This document shows positions 46,624 through 54,790 of a stretch of DNA of 64,000 nucleotides, in pieces (within the stretch, counting starts at the first letter, position 1; each line of letters opens with the position of its first letter). Source of the DNA: Desulfocapsa sp. (GTDB lineage: Bacteria; Desulfobacterota; Desulfobulbia; Desulfobulbales; Desulfocapsaceae); NCBI GenBank assembly GCA_016765495.1, contig JAESPV010000025.1:79021-143020 (forward strand), written 5' to 3'. The notes beneath the pieces are model-generated. The model was given only the letters and a program-made list of their open reading frames with translations, made no database searches and was not told the DNA's origin. Made by a program: the position numbers and the translations under genes.

Positions 46624-46664
46624 CAGCACACTGTCAGGGGGCTCACACCCTGCACAGTGTGTTG
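46624..46664. terminator. Hairpin after rplI
   Basis: CAGCACACTGTCAGGG (46624-46639) pairs with CCCTGCACAGTGTGTTG (46648-46664) with one bulge and one G-U. No long T-run follows, so it may be a processing or attenuating structure between rplI and dnaB. Confidence 0.5.
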
Positions 46665-46685
46665 TCATTTGTACTCTCATTTCTA

Positions 46686-46710
46686 AATCCTTCTGCCCGC
46701 AGGGCATCAT
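46686..46710 (-). repeat. Dispersed intergenic repeat, copy R4 (core only)
   Basis: Minus-strand GATGCCCTGCGGGCAGAAGG. The heptamer array and distal box are not recognisable. It lies just upstream of the dnaB start. Confidence 0.55.
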
Positions 46711-46726
46711 TTTACACGACTCAGTA

Positions 46727-48118
46727 ATGAATTTACCCTCACCAGATTCACCACCGGTTGCAGCCGTTGCCGGAAGGATACCACCCCAGAATGTTGAAGC
46801 TGAACAATCTGTTCTTGGTACCATACTCCTTGCTGACCACTCGCTCTCGTCAGTCCTTGAGTTGCTTATAAGTGATGATTTTTACAAAGATAATCACAAG
46901 CTTATTTTTGAAGCTATGATTGTACTTTTTGAAAAAAACGAACCACAGGACATCATTACAGTTTCAAATCATTTAAAGAATGAAAACTGTCTCGACGCAG
47001 CTGGAGGAGTCGGATACCTTGCAACCCTTACCTCCATCGTTCCAGTAACATCCAATCTCACTTATTATGCCAAAATTATCCGTCAGAAAGCAGTTCTGCG
47101 AAATCTCATATCTGTAAATACCGAAATTGCCAGCCGCTGTTATGAGGAACAGGGAGATATTGACATCCTGGTTGACGAAGCAGAACAGGCCATTTTTGAA
47201 ATAGCACGGAGTAAATCCAATCAAAGCTTTACTCCATTAAAAAGCATTATCCCCGAAGCCTTTGAGACCGTCGAACAACTCTATAAACGAAAAGAGATGA
47301 TCACCGGAGTCCCTACCGGATTCACTGAGCTCGACAAAATGACTGCCGGTCTTCAACCCTCAGATCTTATCATTCTTGCAGGCCGCCCATCCATGGGTAA
47401 AACGGCTTTTGCCATGAATATCGCACAGAATGCTGCACTTATTGACAAGACTGGAGTTGCCATATTCAGTCTTGAGATGTCAAAAGAACAGCTGGCCATG
47501 CGGCTACTCTGTTCAGCAGGTCACATAGATTCCCAGAGAGTTCGTACAGGAAAACTGCACACCGACGATTGGCCAAAACTTACCCGTGCAGTTGGTATGC
47601 TAGCCGAAGCTCCCATGTATATTGATGACACCCCTGCCATTTCTGTGCTTGAAATGCGTGCCAAGGTTCGTCGTCTGGCGGCCCAGCACCCACTTGGAAT
47701 GATTATTGTCGATTATCTGCAGCTTATGCGCGGTAGAAATTCGACAGAAAACAGAACCCAGGAAATCAGTGAGATTTCAAGATCATTAAAAGCAATGGCC
47801 AAGGAACTTAAAGTTCCTGTAATTGCGCTCTCGCAGCTTAACAGAAGTTTAGAGAGCAGAACTGACAAACGACCAATGATGTCCGATCTTCGCGAATCTG
47901 GAGCTATTGAACAGGATGCTGATGTAATCTGTTTTATCTATCGGGATGAAGTGTATAATAAGGCTGAAGACAATCCCAATATCGGTATTGCTGAGATCAT
48001 CATAGGCAAGCAGAGAAATGGCCCCACGGGTACAGTCAAATTGACATTCATTAAAGAATTCACTATGTTTGAAAACCTCAGCAGTTATGATGAACCCGCT
48101 GGTTTGCCGTCAGAATAA
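46727..48118 (+). CDS. dnaB: Replicative DNA helicase
   Basis: 463 residues. The N-terminal domain (PPQNVEAEQSVLGTIL) leads through a linker to a RecA-type domain with Walker A GRPSMGKTAFAMN (about residue 220), Walker B MIIVDYLQLMRG, and QISEISRSLK / SDLRESGAIEQDAD. No intein is present. It unwinds DNA at the fork. The gene order rplI-dnaB is conserved in many bacteria. Confidence 0.96.
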   Translation: MNLPSPDSPPVAAVAGRIPPQNVEAEQSVLGTILLADHSLSSVLELLISDDFYKDNHKLIFEAMIVLFEKNEPQDIITVSNHLKNENCLDAAGGVGYLATLTSIVPVTSNLTYYAKIIRQKAVLRNLISVNTEIASRCYEEQGDIDILVDEAEQAIFEIARSKSNQSFTPLKSIIPEAFETVEQLYKRKEMITGVPTGFTELDKMTAGLQPSDLIILAGRPSMGKTAFAMNIAQNAALIDKTGVAIFSLEMSKEQLAMRLLCSAGHIDSQRVRTGKLHTDDWPKLTRAVGMLAEAPMYIDDTPAISVLEMRAKVRRLAAQHPLGMIIVDYLQLMRGRNSTENRTQEISEISRSLKAMAKELKVPVIALSQLNRSLESRTDKRPMMSDLRESGAIEQDADVICFIYRDEVYNKAEDNPNIGIAEIIIGKQRNGPTGTVKLTFIKEFTMFENLSSYDEPAGLPSE

Positions 48119-48195
48119 TACTATTCATGAACCGGATAATTAAAAAATCTACTGGAACTTTAATATACGTTATCAGTGCTCAGTAACTAATATCT

Positions 48196-48236
48196 TATAA
48201 CTTCTGCCCGCAGGGCATCAGCACTATTCCCACAAA
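48196..48236 (-). repeat. Dispersed intergenic repeat, copy R5
   Basis: Minus-strand core TGATGCCCTGCGGGCAGAAG, continuing TTATAAGATATTAGTTACTG and CACTGATAACG. Its flank resembles R2 (AGAAGTTAT..., CACTGAT). It lies between dnaB and leuS. Confidence 0.55.
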
Positions 48237-48264
48237 TTCGACAAGAAGAAAGAGGCCAACCCTT

Positions 48265-50766
48265 ATGTGTGCACAAGAGACACAGGAAATATTCTACGAT
48301 TTCAAGACCATTGAAGAAAAATGGCAGAACCGGTGGCTGAGTGAGGCAACCTACAGGGTAAGCACGGACAATGAAAAAGAGAAATATTATGTACTCGAAA
48401 TGTTTCCCTATCCATCCGGCCGGATTCATATGGGCCATGTGCGGAATTATTCCATCGGTGATGTGATAGCCCGGTATAAACGTTTTCGTGGCTTTAATGT
48501 TTTACATCCCATGGGTTGGGATTCTTTTGGTTTACCCGCCGAGAATGCAGCTATTAAAAACAATACCCACCCTGCCCGTTGGACCTATGAAAATATAGAT
48601 TATATGCGAGACCAGTTGCGGCAACTTGGCCTTTCCTATGATTGGGATAGAGAAGTAGCCACCTGCAACCCTGAATATTACCGATGGGAACAACAGATTT
48701 TTCTTGAAATGTATGAAAAAGGTCTGGTGTATCAAAAAACCACAACGGTAAACTGGTGCGAATCCTGCCATACCGTCCTTGCCAATGAACAGGTGATTGA
48801 AGGTGCCTGCTGGCGTTGCGATGCCCCCGTTGAAGCCAGAAAAATGAATGGCTGGTTTTTCAAAATCACAGATTATGCTGAAGAACTTCTCGATGATCTT
48901 GACAAACTAACTGGATGGCCCGGAAAAGTTGTTACTATGCAGCGCAATTGGATTGGCAAATCCACTGGTCTGCAAACTGATTTTGAGATTGAAGGGACCC
49001 GGGAAAAACTCTCAATCTTCACCACCAGACCAGACACCATCTTTGGTGTTACCTTTATGTCCATTGCGCCTGAACACCCTTTGCTTGAGGTGCTCTTAAG
49101 GAAGAATCCCAGAGAAAGTGAAATAAGAGAATTTACTGCACGAATTATCACAGAAAAACAACAGCAATCCAATCAGGATCTCACTGAAAAAGAGGGTATT
49201 GATACTGGATGCTGCTGCATCAACCCTTTTAATGGTGATAAGATTCCTATTTATGTCGCTAATTTTGTCCTTATGGACTATGGAACCGGCGCAGTCATGG
49301 CGGTTCCTGCCCATGACCAGCGAGATTTTGAGTTTGCAAAAAAATATAAGCTTCCTATTAAGGCTGTTGTTATCCCCATGGATAGCGAGTTAGATGGCAA
49401 CACCATGGAGGAAGCCTCCACATCCCAGGGACTCCTGGAAAATTCCGGTAATTTTACAGGGATGGAATCGGATAAGGCTCAACAGGCAATCATTGACTTT
49501 GCTAAATCCGAAGGTTTTGGTGATGCTCAGATCACTTATCGTCTACGAGACTGGGGAATATCCAGGCAGCGCTATTGGGGTGCACCAATTCCAATGGTTC
49601 AATGTGATAGCTGCGGAGTACAACCCGTCCCCGTAGAACAATTACCTGTTACTCTTCCTGAAGATCGGGCATCTCAGCAGAATGATTGCGCTCCTCTTCA
49701 CCAGCGAAACTCTTTCTTTGAGACCAGCTGTCCGAAATGTGGCGGAACGGCTAAAAGAGAAACCGATACCATGGACACTTTTGTTGAATCATCATGGTAT
49801 TTTGCACGTTATGCAAGCCCGCGTTTCACAGACTCTCCGCTAAACAGAGAAGAAGCATCTCACTGGCTGCCCGTCGACCAATATATCGGAGGAGTTGAAC
49901 ATGCCATTCTCCATCTTCTTTACTCACGTTTTTTTACAAAAGTCCTTCGTGATCTCGGCTACCTTGACATTGATGAACCCTTCACCAATCTTCTTACCCA
50001 GGGAATGGTTATCAAAGATGGTTCAAAAATGTCTAAATCCAAGGGAAATGTTGTCGATCCCAGTGACTTGATCCGTGAATATGGTGCGGATACCATAAGA
50101 CTCTTTTCCCTTTTTGCTGCACCTCCCGAGAAAGATCTTGAATGGAACCCTAAGGGTGTTGAAGGCTGCCACAGATTTCTAAACCGGATTTTTCGCTTTG
50201 TACAAGCTCATAAATCCAGTATTTCAGAAGGCGGAAAGATAGACTCTACCAGTTTAAATCAATCTGAACGTGAGCTACATCGAAAAACCCATCAGACAAT
50301 TAAAAAGGTCACCAATAATATCGAGCACAATTTTCATTTCAATACTGCCATCAGCGCTGTAATGGAACTTTTTAATACCTTATCAAGTCTTAGTGGAAAG
50401 AACAAAAAGGAAGACATTTCAAGCCCTGTTATAAGCGAAGCAGTTGACTCTATTCTTGTTCTCTTAAGTCCCATGGTTCCCCATTTTTGTTCTGAGCTTT
50501 GGGCAACAAGCCATGAAGGGTACGATTCAATTGAGAATATTCCATGGCCCGCCTGGGATGAGGAAGCAGCCAAAGAAGATGAATTAACAATTGTTATTCA
50601 GGTACGAGGTAAAGTTCGCTCAAGGCTCCAGGTTCCTGCTGATATTGACGATGCTGCTCTTGAGGAAATGGCATTGAAAGATGAGAATGCACTGAAATTC
50701 ATTGCTAATCAACCTATTAAGAAAGTTATTGTCGTTAAGAAGAAACTTGTTAATATTGTGATTTGA
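48265..50766 (+). CDS. leuS: Leucyl-tRNA synthetase
   Basis: 833 residues, class I. HIGH signature as RIHMGHVRNY (about residue 52); CP1 editing domain with TTRPDTIFGVTF and YGTGAVMAVPAHDQRD; zinc-type CDSCG / CPKCG knuckles; KMSKS in DGSKMSKSKGN. The length is within the usual 800-870 range. lptE follows. Confidence 0.97.
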   Translation: MCAQETQEIFYDFKTIEEKWQNRWLSEATYRVSTDNEKEKYYVLEMFPYPSGRIHMGHVRNYSIGDVIARYKRFRGFNVLHPMGWDSFGLPAENAAIKNNTHPARWTYENIDYMRDQLRQLGLSYDWDREVATCNPEYYRWEQQIFLEMYEKGLVYQKTTTVNWCESCHTVLANEQVIEGACWRCDAPVEARKMNGWFFKITDYAEELLDDLDKLTGWPGKVVTMQRNWIGKSTGLQTDFEIEGTREKLSIFTTRPDTIFGVTFMSIAPEHPLLEVLLRKNPRESEIREFTARIITEKQQQSNQDLTEKEGIDTGCCCINPFNGDKIPIYVANFVLMDYGTGAVMAVPAHDQRDFEFAKKYKLPIKAVVIPMDSELDGNTMEEASTSQGLLENSGNFTGMESDKAQQAIIDFAKSEGFGDAQITYRLRDWGISRQRYWGAPIPMVQCDSCGVQPVPVEQLPVTLPEDRASQQNDCAPLHQRNSFFETSCPKCGGTAKRETDTMDTFVESSWYFARYASPRFTDSPLNREEASHWLPVDQYIGGVEHAILHLLYSRFFTKVLRDLGYLDIDEPFTNLLTQGMVIKDGSKMSKSKGNVVDPSDLIREYGADTIRLFSLFAAPPEKDLEWNPKGVEGCHRFLNRIFRFVQAHKSSISEGGKIDSTSLNQSERELHRKTHQTIKKVTNNIEHNFHFNTAISAVMELFNTLSSLSGKNKKEDISSPVISEAVDSILVLLSPMVPHFCSELWATSHEGYDSIENIPWPAWDEEAAKEDELTIVIQVRGKVRSRLQVPADIDDAALEEMALKDENALKFIANQPIKKVIVVKKKLVNIVI

Positions 50767-50859
50767 AGATAGCATTATCGATACATAATAGTTAGCAGCC
50801 AATAGACAAATGCACATTCTATAACATATTACTCAACTTAGCCATTGCGGAGCAGCCAA

Positions 50860-51390
50860 TTGAAAATAAGAAAACTCATACTCCCTTCCATACTTCTCGT
50901 CGTTTTTCTTCTTGCATCCTGTGGCTATCGTAACCCTTATGTTTATAAGGGGCCTGATCGTGACTTGTATATAACCACATGGCATAACCGAACCAATGAA
51001 CTGCTGCTTGATGCTAAAATATATCAATCTCTGGTTCGCTGGTATCAAAAGTCCGGATCCATTAAAGTCATCAGGAAAAAAGAAGGCGCACATCTCATCC
51101 TTGCAGGTGAGATTATTTCCATTGATCTACCGAGCCTCTCTTACGGTGCAGGAAATGATGCAACTGAGGTTAAAGTCCTGCTCACTGTTCGTTATATCTT
51201 GAAAGATATAGAGAGTGGGAAGGTACTTATGGAAGTCGGTAATGAAGTATGGAGTGAGGAGTATAAGGTGGGAAGCAGTTCAGCTGCAAGTTCGGACAAT
51301 GAAAAAGAGGCACTTAAAGAAATCATTGATGATCTTTCAGAGAAAATCTATATTAACAGTTTAAATATACTTTCCAAGCAGAACAGCTAA
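50860..51390 (+). CDS. lptE: LPS-assembly lipoprotein LptE
   Basis: About 176 residues from TTG 50860, chosen for GGAG about 7 nt upstream; a TTG at 50845 is the alternative. The lipoprotein signal ends in LLASC-GYR. The following domain (ITTWHNRTNE, LILAGEIISIDLPSLSY, TVRYILKDIESGKVL) fits LptE/RlpB. It plugs the LptD barrel in the outer membrane. Position after leuS is typical for lptE. It is terminated by a strong hairpin. Confidence 0.85.
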   Translation: MKIRKLILPSILLVVFLLASCGYRNPYVYKGPDRDLYITTWHNRTNELLLDAKIYQSLVRWYQKSGSIKVIRKKEGAHLILAGEIISIDLPSLSYGAGNDATEVKVLLTVRYILKDIESGKVLMEVGNEVWSEEYKVGSSSAASSDNEKEALKEIIDDLSEKIYINSLNILSKQNS

Positions 51391-51466
51391 CACTGATGAG
51401 CAGTAAGCCGGACTGCAAAAAATATCCAGAATCCTGTAAGCAGTTACATAAAATCATTTAAATAAA

Positions 51467-51500
51467 AAAAAATCCCGTTCCAAAAGGAACGGGATTTTTT
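51467..51500. terminator. Bidirectional terminator between lptE and transketolase gene
   Basis: AATCCCGTTCC (51471-51481), loop AAAA, GGAACGGGATT (51486-51496). An A-run lies before and a T-run after, serving both convergent genes. Confidence 0.9.
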
Positions 51501-51523
51501 AGGTCTTGGGAGATGTAAATAAA

Positions 51524-53458
51524 TCAGCCAAGCATTGCTTTCACCTTAGCAGCAATAGATTGAGCATCAAGCCCCTGACTGGCATACAGTTCAGATGGTT
51601 TTCCAGAACCACCATACCTGGAAACCCCTGCACGCTGGAAAGAAATTGCCTTGGCTGCTTCAGCAAGTACAGTTCCCACCATACTTCCAAGTCCAGTCTC
51701 AACATGGTGATCTTCCACAGTTAAAATCACACCGCATTCAGCAGCCTTTAAAACTGCGTCCTTATCCAGTGGGATAAGAGAGGCCATATTAAGAACTGTT
51801 ACGGAATATCCATCCTTTTTTAACAATTCCCACGCTTCCATTACGGCTGGCACCACGGAACCATATGTAATAATAGAGGCGTCACTGCCCTTACGCAGCC
51901 AATCCCCCTTACCGGGCTGGAAAGTATAGTCAGCATCAAAGAAAACTGTTCCATCTTCTCTGGTAACCATAAACATTTTTGAACGTCCCATTCCAACAAA
52001 AACATTTCCAGGTTTTGTTGCAACATATCTGACAATTCGATCCGTCTGATTAGGATCTGCAGGGATAAAGACCGATGATCTGTAATAGTTTCTAAATAAT
52101 CCGAGATAATCAATGCACTGATGAGTAGGTCCGTCTTCCCCGACATCAAGACCTATATGGGTCGCAACAACTTTTACACCGGCATGATTGAAGTCATTCA
52201 GTCGAGTCTGGTTGTATACTTCGGATACTGCAAAGACTCCAAAGGTACTGAAATATGTAACAAGACCAAGACTTGAAAGACCACCTGCCATGGTTGCGGC
52301 GTGATGTTCCTGGATTCCTGCTTCCATGTAAGCCTTGGGAGAGTGCTTATGAAATCCACCCATTTTTACCGAGCCTTCAAGATCACAGGAGATACCTGCA
52401 ATTTTTATCTGACCATCAATATTATTCGCTTCAGCAAGTCCAAGTAATGCGTTTCCATAGGCCGAACGATTATCAAGCGTGGTTCCTGCCTCATAAACTA
52501 TGGGGTCACCACCATTTATTTTCACATCAGGTGTAACGTATGGCTGAATAGTATTTGTACTAACTGGATTTTGACGAAGAGTATTCCATTTCTCAAACTC
52601 ATTATCAACACCAAGTTCCTGCATAGCCCTGGACAAAGAATCAGGGTCAAGAGTAGAACCATGATACTTGGCAATGTTTTCCATAAATGAAATGCCCTTC
52701 CCCATAGTGGTTCGGGAAATGATAACTGTGGGCACACCATCATCTTTCTGGTAAGCGTTGGAAAATGTCTGGAAATATGCATTGCGATCATGCCCATCTT
52801 CAAGGTATCTCACATCCCAGTTATTCATGGAATAGAGTGAACGAATAGACTGGGGCATTACTTCTTCAGTTGTACCACATATTTGCAGATGGTTTCTATC
52901 TACAATAACGATAAGATTATCAAGTTTATATTTTGCAGCATAACGAATGGCCTCAACAATCTGCCCCTTTTGCTGCTCGCCATCCCCCATGAACACGATT
53001 ACCTGGTTGGGCTTATCCTGAATTTTAAATCCATGGGCAAGTCCAACGGCTGTAGAGAGTCCCTGGCCAAGATTCCCGGTATCCCACTCAACACCGGGAA
53101 CAATACGTTCAACATGTCCGGGAAAACCGGAACCGGTACGACGAAAACCAGTAAGAAAATCATCTTCTGTAAAGTAACCATATTCTGCAAGTGTAGAATA
53201 CACACCGGGAGAAATATGACCAATACTCATAACGACCCTGTCACGTTCTTCCATGGCAGGATTCTTCGGATCGTGACGAATACACCCATAAGTCACGAGG
53301 AGATTATCCAGGGTTGAAAGGGATCCACCGGGATGTCCTGATCCTGCCAGGCTGGTGGAAAGAAGAATGTTTTTGGTACATCGCACACGCATATCCTGCA
53401 ATGTGAGTAATTCCTCACTGGACAATTCATTGGATTGCATAGTAAGTTGCAAAGTCAT
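51524..53458 (-). CDS. tkt: Transketolase
   Basis: 644 residues from ATG 53458, chosen for GGAG 6 nt upstream over ATG 53491. ThDP site: GHPGGSLSTLDNLL, and GDGEQQKGQIVEAIRYAAKYKLDNLI with VDRNHLQICG. The middle and C-terminal domains contain the catalytic Glu region (EAGIQEHHAATMAGGLS) and HIGLDVGEDGPTHQ. It transfers two-carbon units in the pentose phosphate pathway. It is transcribed alone, with repeat R6 in its upstream region. Confidence 0.93.
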   Translation of the reverse strand: MTLQLTMQSNELSSEELLTLQDMRVRCTKNILLSTSLAGSGHPGGSLSTLDNLLVTYGCIRHDPKNPAMEERDRVVMSIGHISPGVYSTLAEYGYFTEDDFLTGFRRTGSGFPGHVERIVPGVEWDTGNLGQGLSTAVGLAHGFKIQDKPNQVIVFMGDGEQQKGQIVEAIRYAAKYKLDNLIVIVDRNHLQICGTTEEVMPQSIRSLYSMNNWDVRYLEDGHDRNAYFQTFSNAYQKDDGVPTVIISRTTMGKGISFMENIAKYHGSTLDPDSLSRAMQELGVDNEFEKWNTLRQNPVSTNTIQPYVTPDVKINGGDPIVYEAGTTLDNRSAYGNALLGLAEANNIDGQIKIAGISCDLEGSVKMGGFHKHSPKAYMEAGIQEHHAATMAGGLSSLGLVTYFSTFGVFAVSEVYNQTRLNDFNHAGVKVVATHIGLDVGEDGPTHQCIDYLGLFRNYYRSSVFIPADPNQTDRIVRYVATKPGNVFVGMGRSKMFMVTREDGTVFFDADYTFQPGKGDWLRKGSDASIITYGSVVPAVMEAWELLKKDGYSVTVLNMASLIPLDKDAVLKAAECGVILTVEDHHVETGLGSMVGTVLAEAAKAISFQRAGVSRYGGSGKPSELYASQGLDAQSIAAKVKAMLG

Positions 53459-53536
53459 TTGGGTCTCCATGTAATAATGGTAGTCTGTCAAAAGAATAGA
53501 CAGGTTTTTAAAAAGCGTCTTTTATAGAATAAGAAA

Positions 53537-53680
53537 CATGATGCCCTGCGGGCAGAAGGTATTCGGTATTCGGTATTTGCTATTTGCTATTTGCTATTTG
53601 CTATTTGGCATTCGATAACTAACAATTTCTGTAGGAATAATTTCCACAGAATTGTTACTTTTCCGATACCTCAAAATAAC
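53537..53680 (+). repeat. Dispersed intergenic repeat, copy R6 (longest)
   Basis: Core GATGCCCTGCGGGCAGAAGG (53540-53559), the heptamer array 53560-53608, then CATTCGATAACTAACAATTT and GGAATAATTTCCACAGAAT with a TTTTCCGATAC end near 53670. This is the best-preserved copy. It lies between the divergent transketolase and dus genes. Confidence 0.65.
53560..53608 (+). repeat. Seven-unit heptamer tandem array
   Basis: Uninterrupted 7-bp units: TATTCGG twice, TATTTGC four times, TATTTGG once. It lies inside repeat R6. Copy number differs from the two units in R1 and about four degenerate units in R3, as expected for slippage. Confidence 0.85.
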
Positions 53681-53738
53681 TCATAAAAAAAACTCCTCAA
53701 TCTAACTCGTTTACAAAAAAAAAACAGCAGTAAAAAAT

Positions 53739-54683
53739 ATGTTACGTATTGGAAAAATAAATATCGATTCACCTTTTATTTTAGCCCCTCTGGCCGGCTA
53801 CTCAGATCTCCCCTTCAGGCTGCTTTGCCGCGAATATGGTGCCGCATTAGTTGTGTCTGAGATGATTAGCTGCCATGGCCTGATATATGGTCAACAAAAA
53901 ACCATCCATATGCTCGCATCAAACCCTTCAGAACAACCAGTTTCCTTTCAGTTATTTGGTGCAGATCCCGAAAGCATGGCTAAAGCTACAGCCGTTTTAA
54001 ATAATTACTCCCCCGATTGTATTGATATCAACATGGGCTGTCCTGCTCGAAAAGTTACTAAAAAAGGAGCCGGATCAGCTTTAATGAAAGATATCAAACT
54101 TGCTGAGCAAATTCTTTTAGCCGTTATCTCTCAAACAAATGTCCCGGTAACCGTAAAAACCAGGGCAGGAATCGATAAAAAAAACACAACGGCCATAGAT
54201 TTTGCAAAGATGAGTGAGAATTGTGGCGCTGCAGCCATCACCATCCACGGACGTACATGGTCTCAAGGTTTCTCAGGAACGGCGGACTGGAGCATCGTAT
54301 CGGAAGTTAAAAAGAGTGTCTCAATCCCGGTCATAGGAAATGGGGATGTAACAAGCCACCGCCAAGGGCTTGTACGCATGAAAGAAAGTGGTTGTGACGG
54401 TATCATGATAGGCCGTGCAGCTCTTGGGAATCCCTGGGTGTTTCAACAGGAAGGAAGACCCGGCAATATGCAAAATATCCTTCCTGCAGTTATTCGCCAT
54501 CTGGATTTAATGGAGAACTATCTCGATACAGATAGGCAACTTGCTTATATAAGAAACCATACCGGACGCTATTTTTCTAATTTTCCTGGCAGTTCACACA
54601 TTCGAAAAACAATACATGCCTGTTCTGACTTTCGTAAGTTGAGGCGTTTCATCTCCTCCCTGACAACCGACCATTCGTCTTAA
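53739..54683 (+). CDS. dusB: tRNA-dihydrouridine synthase
   Basis: A 314-residue FMN-dependent TIM barrel: APLAGYSDLPFRLLCREYGA near the start, DINMGCPARKVTKKGAGSALM (catalytic Cys in GCPA), TVKTRAGID, ITIHGRTWSQGFSG, GNGDV and GIMIGRAALGNPW. It reduces uridines in tRNA D-loops. DusB is the likeliest subfamily from GCPARKV. Confidence 0.9.
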   Translation: MLRIGKINIDSPFILAPLAGYSDLPFRLLCREYGAALVVSEMISCHGLIYGQQKTIHMLASNPSEQPVSFQLFGADPESMAKATAVLNNYSPDCIDINMGCPARKVTKKGAGSALMKDIKLAEQILLAVISQTNVPVTVKTRAGIDKKNTTAIDFAKMSENCGAAAITIHGRTWSQGFSGTADWSIVSEVKKSVSIPVIGNGDVTSHRQGLVRMKESGCDGIMIGRAALGNPWVFQQEGRPGNMQNILPAVIRHLDLMENYLDTDRQLAYIRNHTGRYFSNFPGSSHIRKTIHACSDFRKLRRFISSLTTDHSS

Positions 54684-54790
54684 CAATGTGTTCCAACCGG
54701 TAAACGTACAGCCAAATCCCTTCTCTGCATATGAAAGGTTATTGAGTATTGATCCTTTGGCAGCCCAATTATTTTTTTGTTCACAACTCC

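Noticed and set aside
53560-53608. CRISPR array
   Set aside because: The repeat unit is 7 bp without spacers; it is a simple tandem array.
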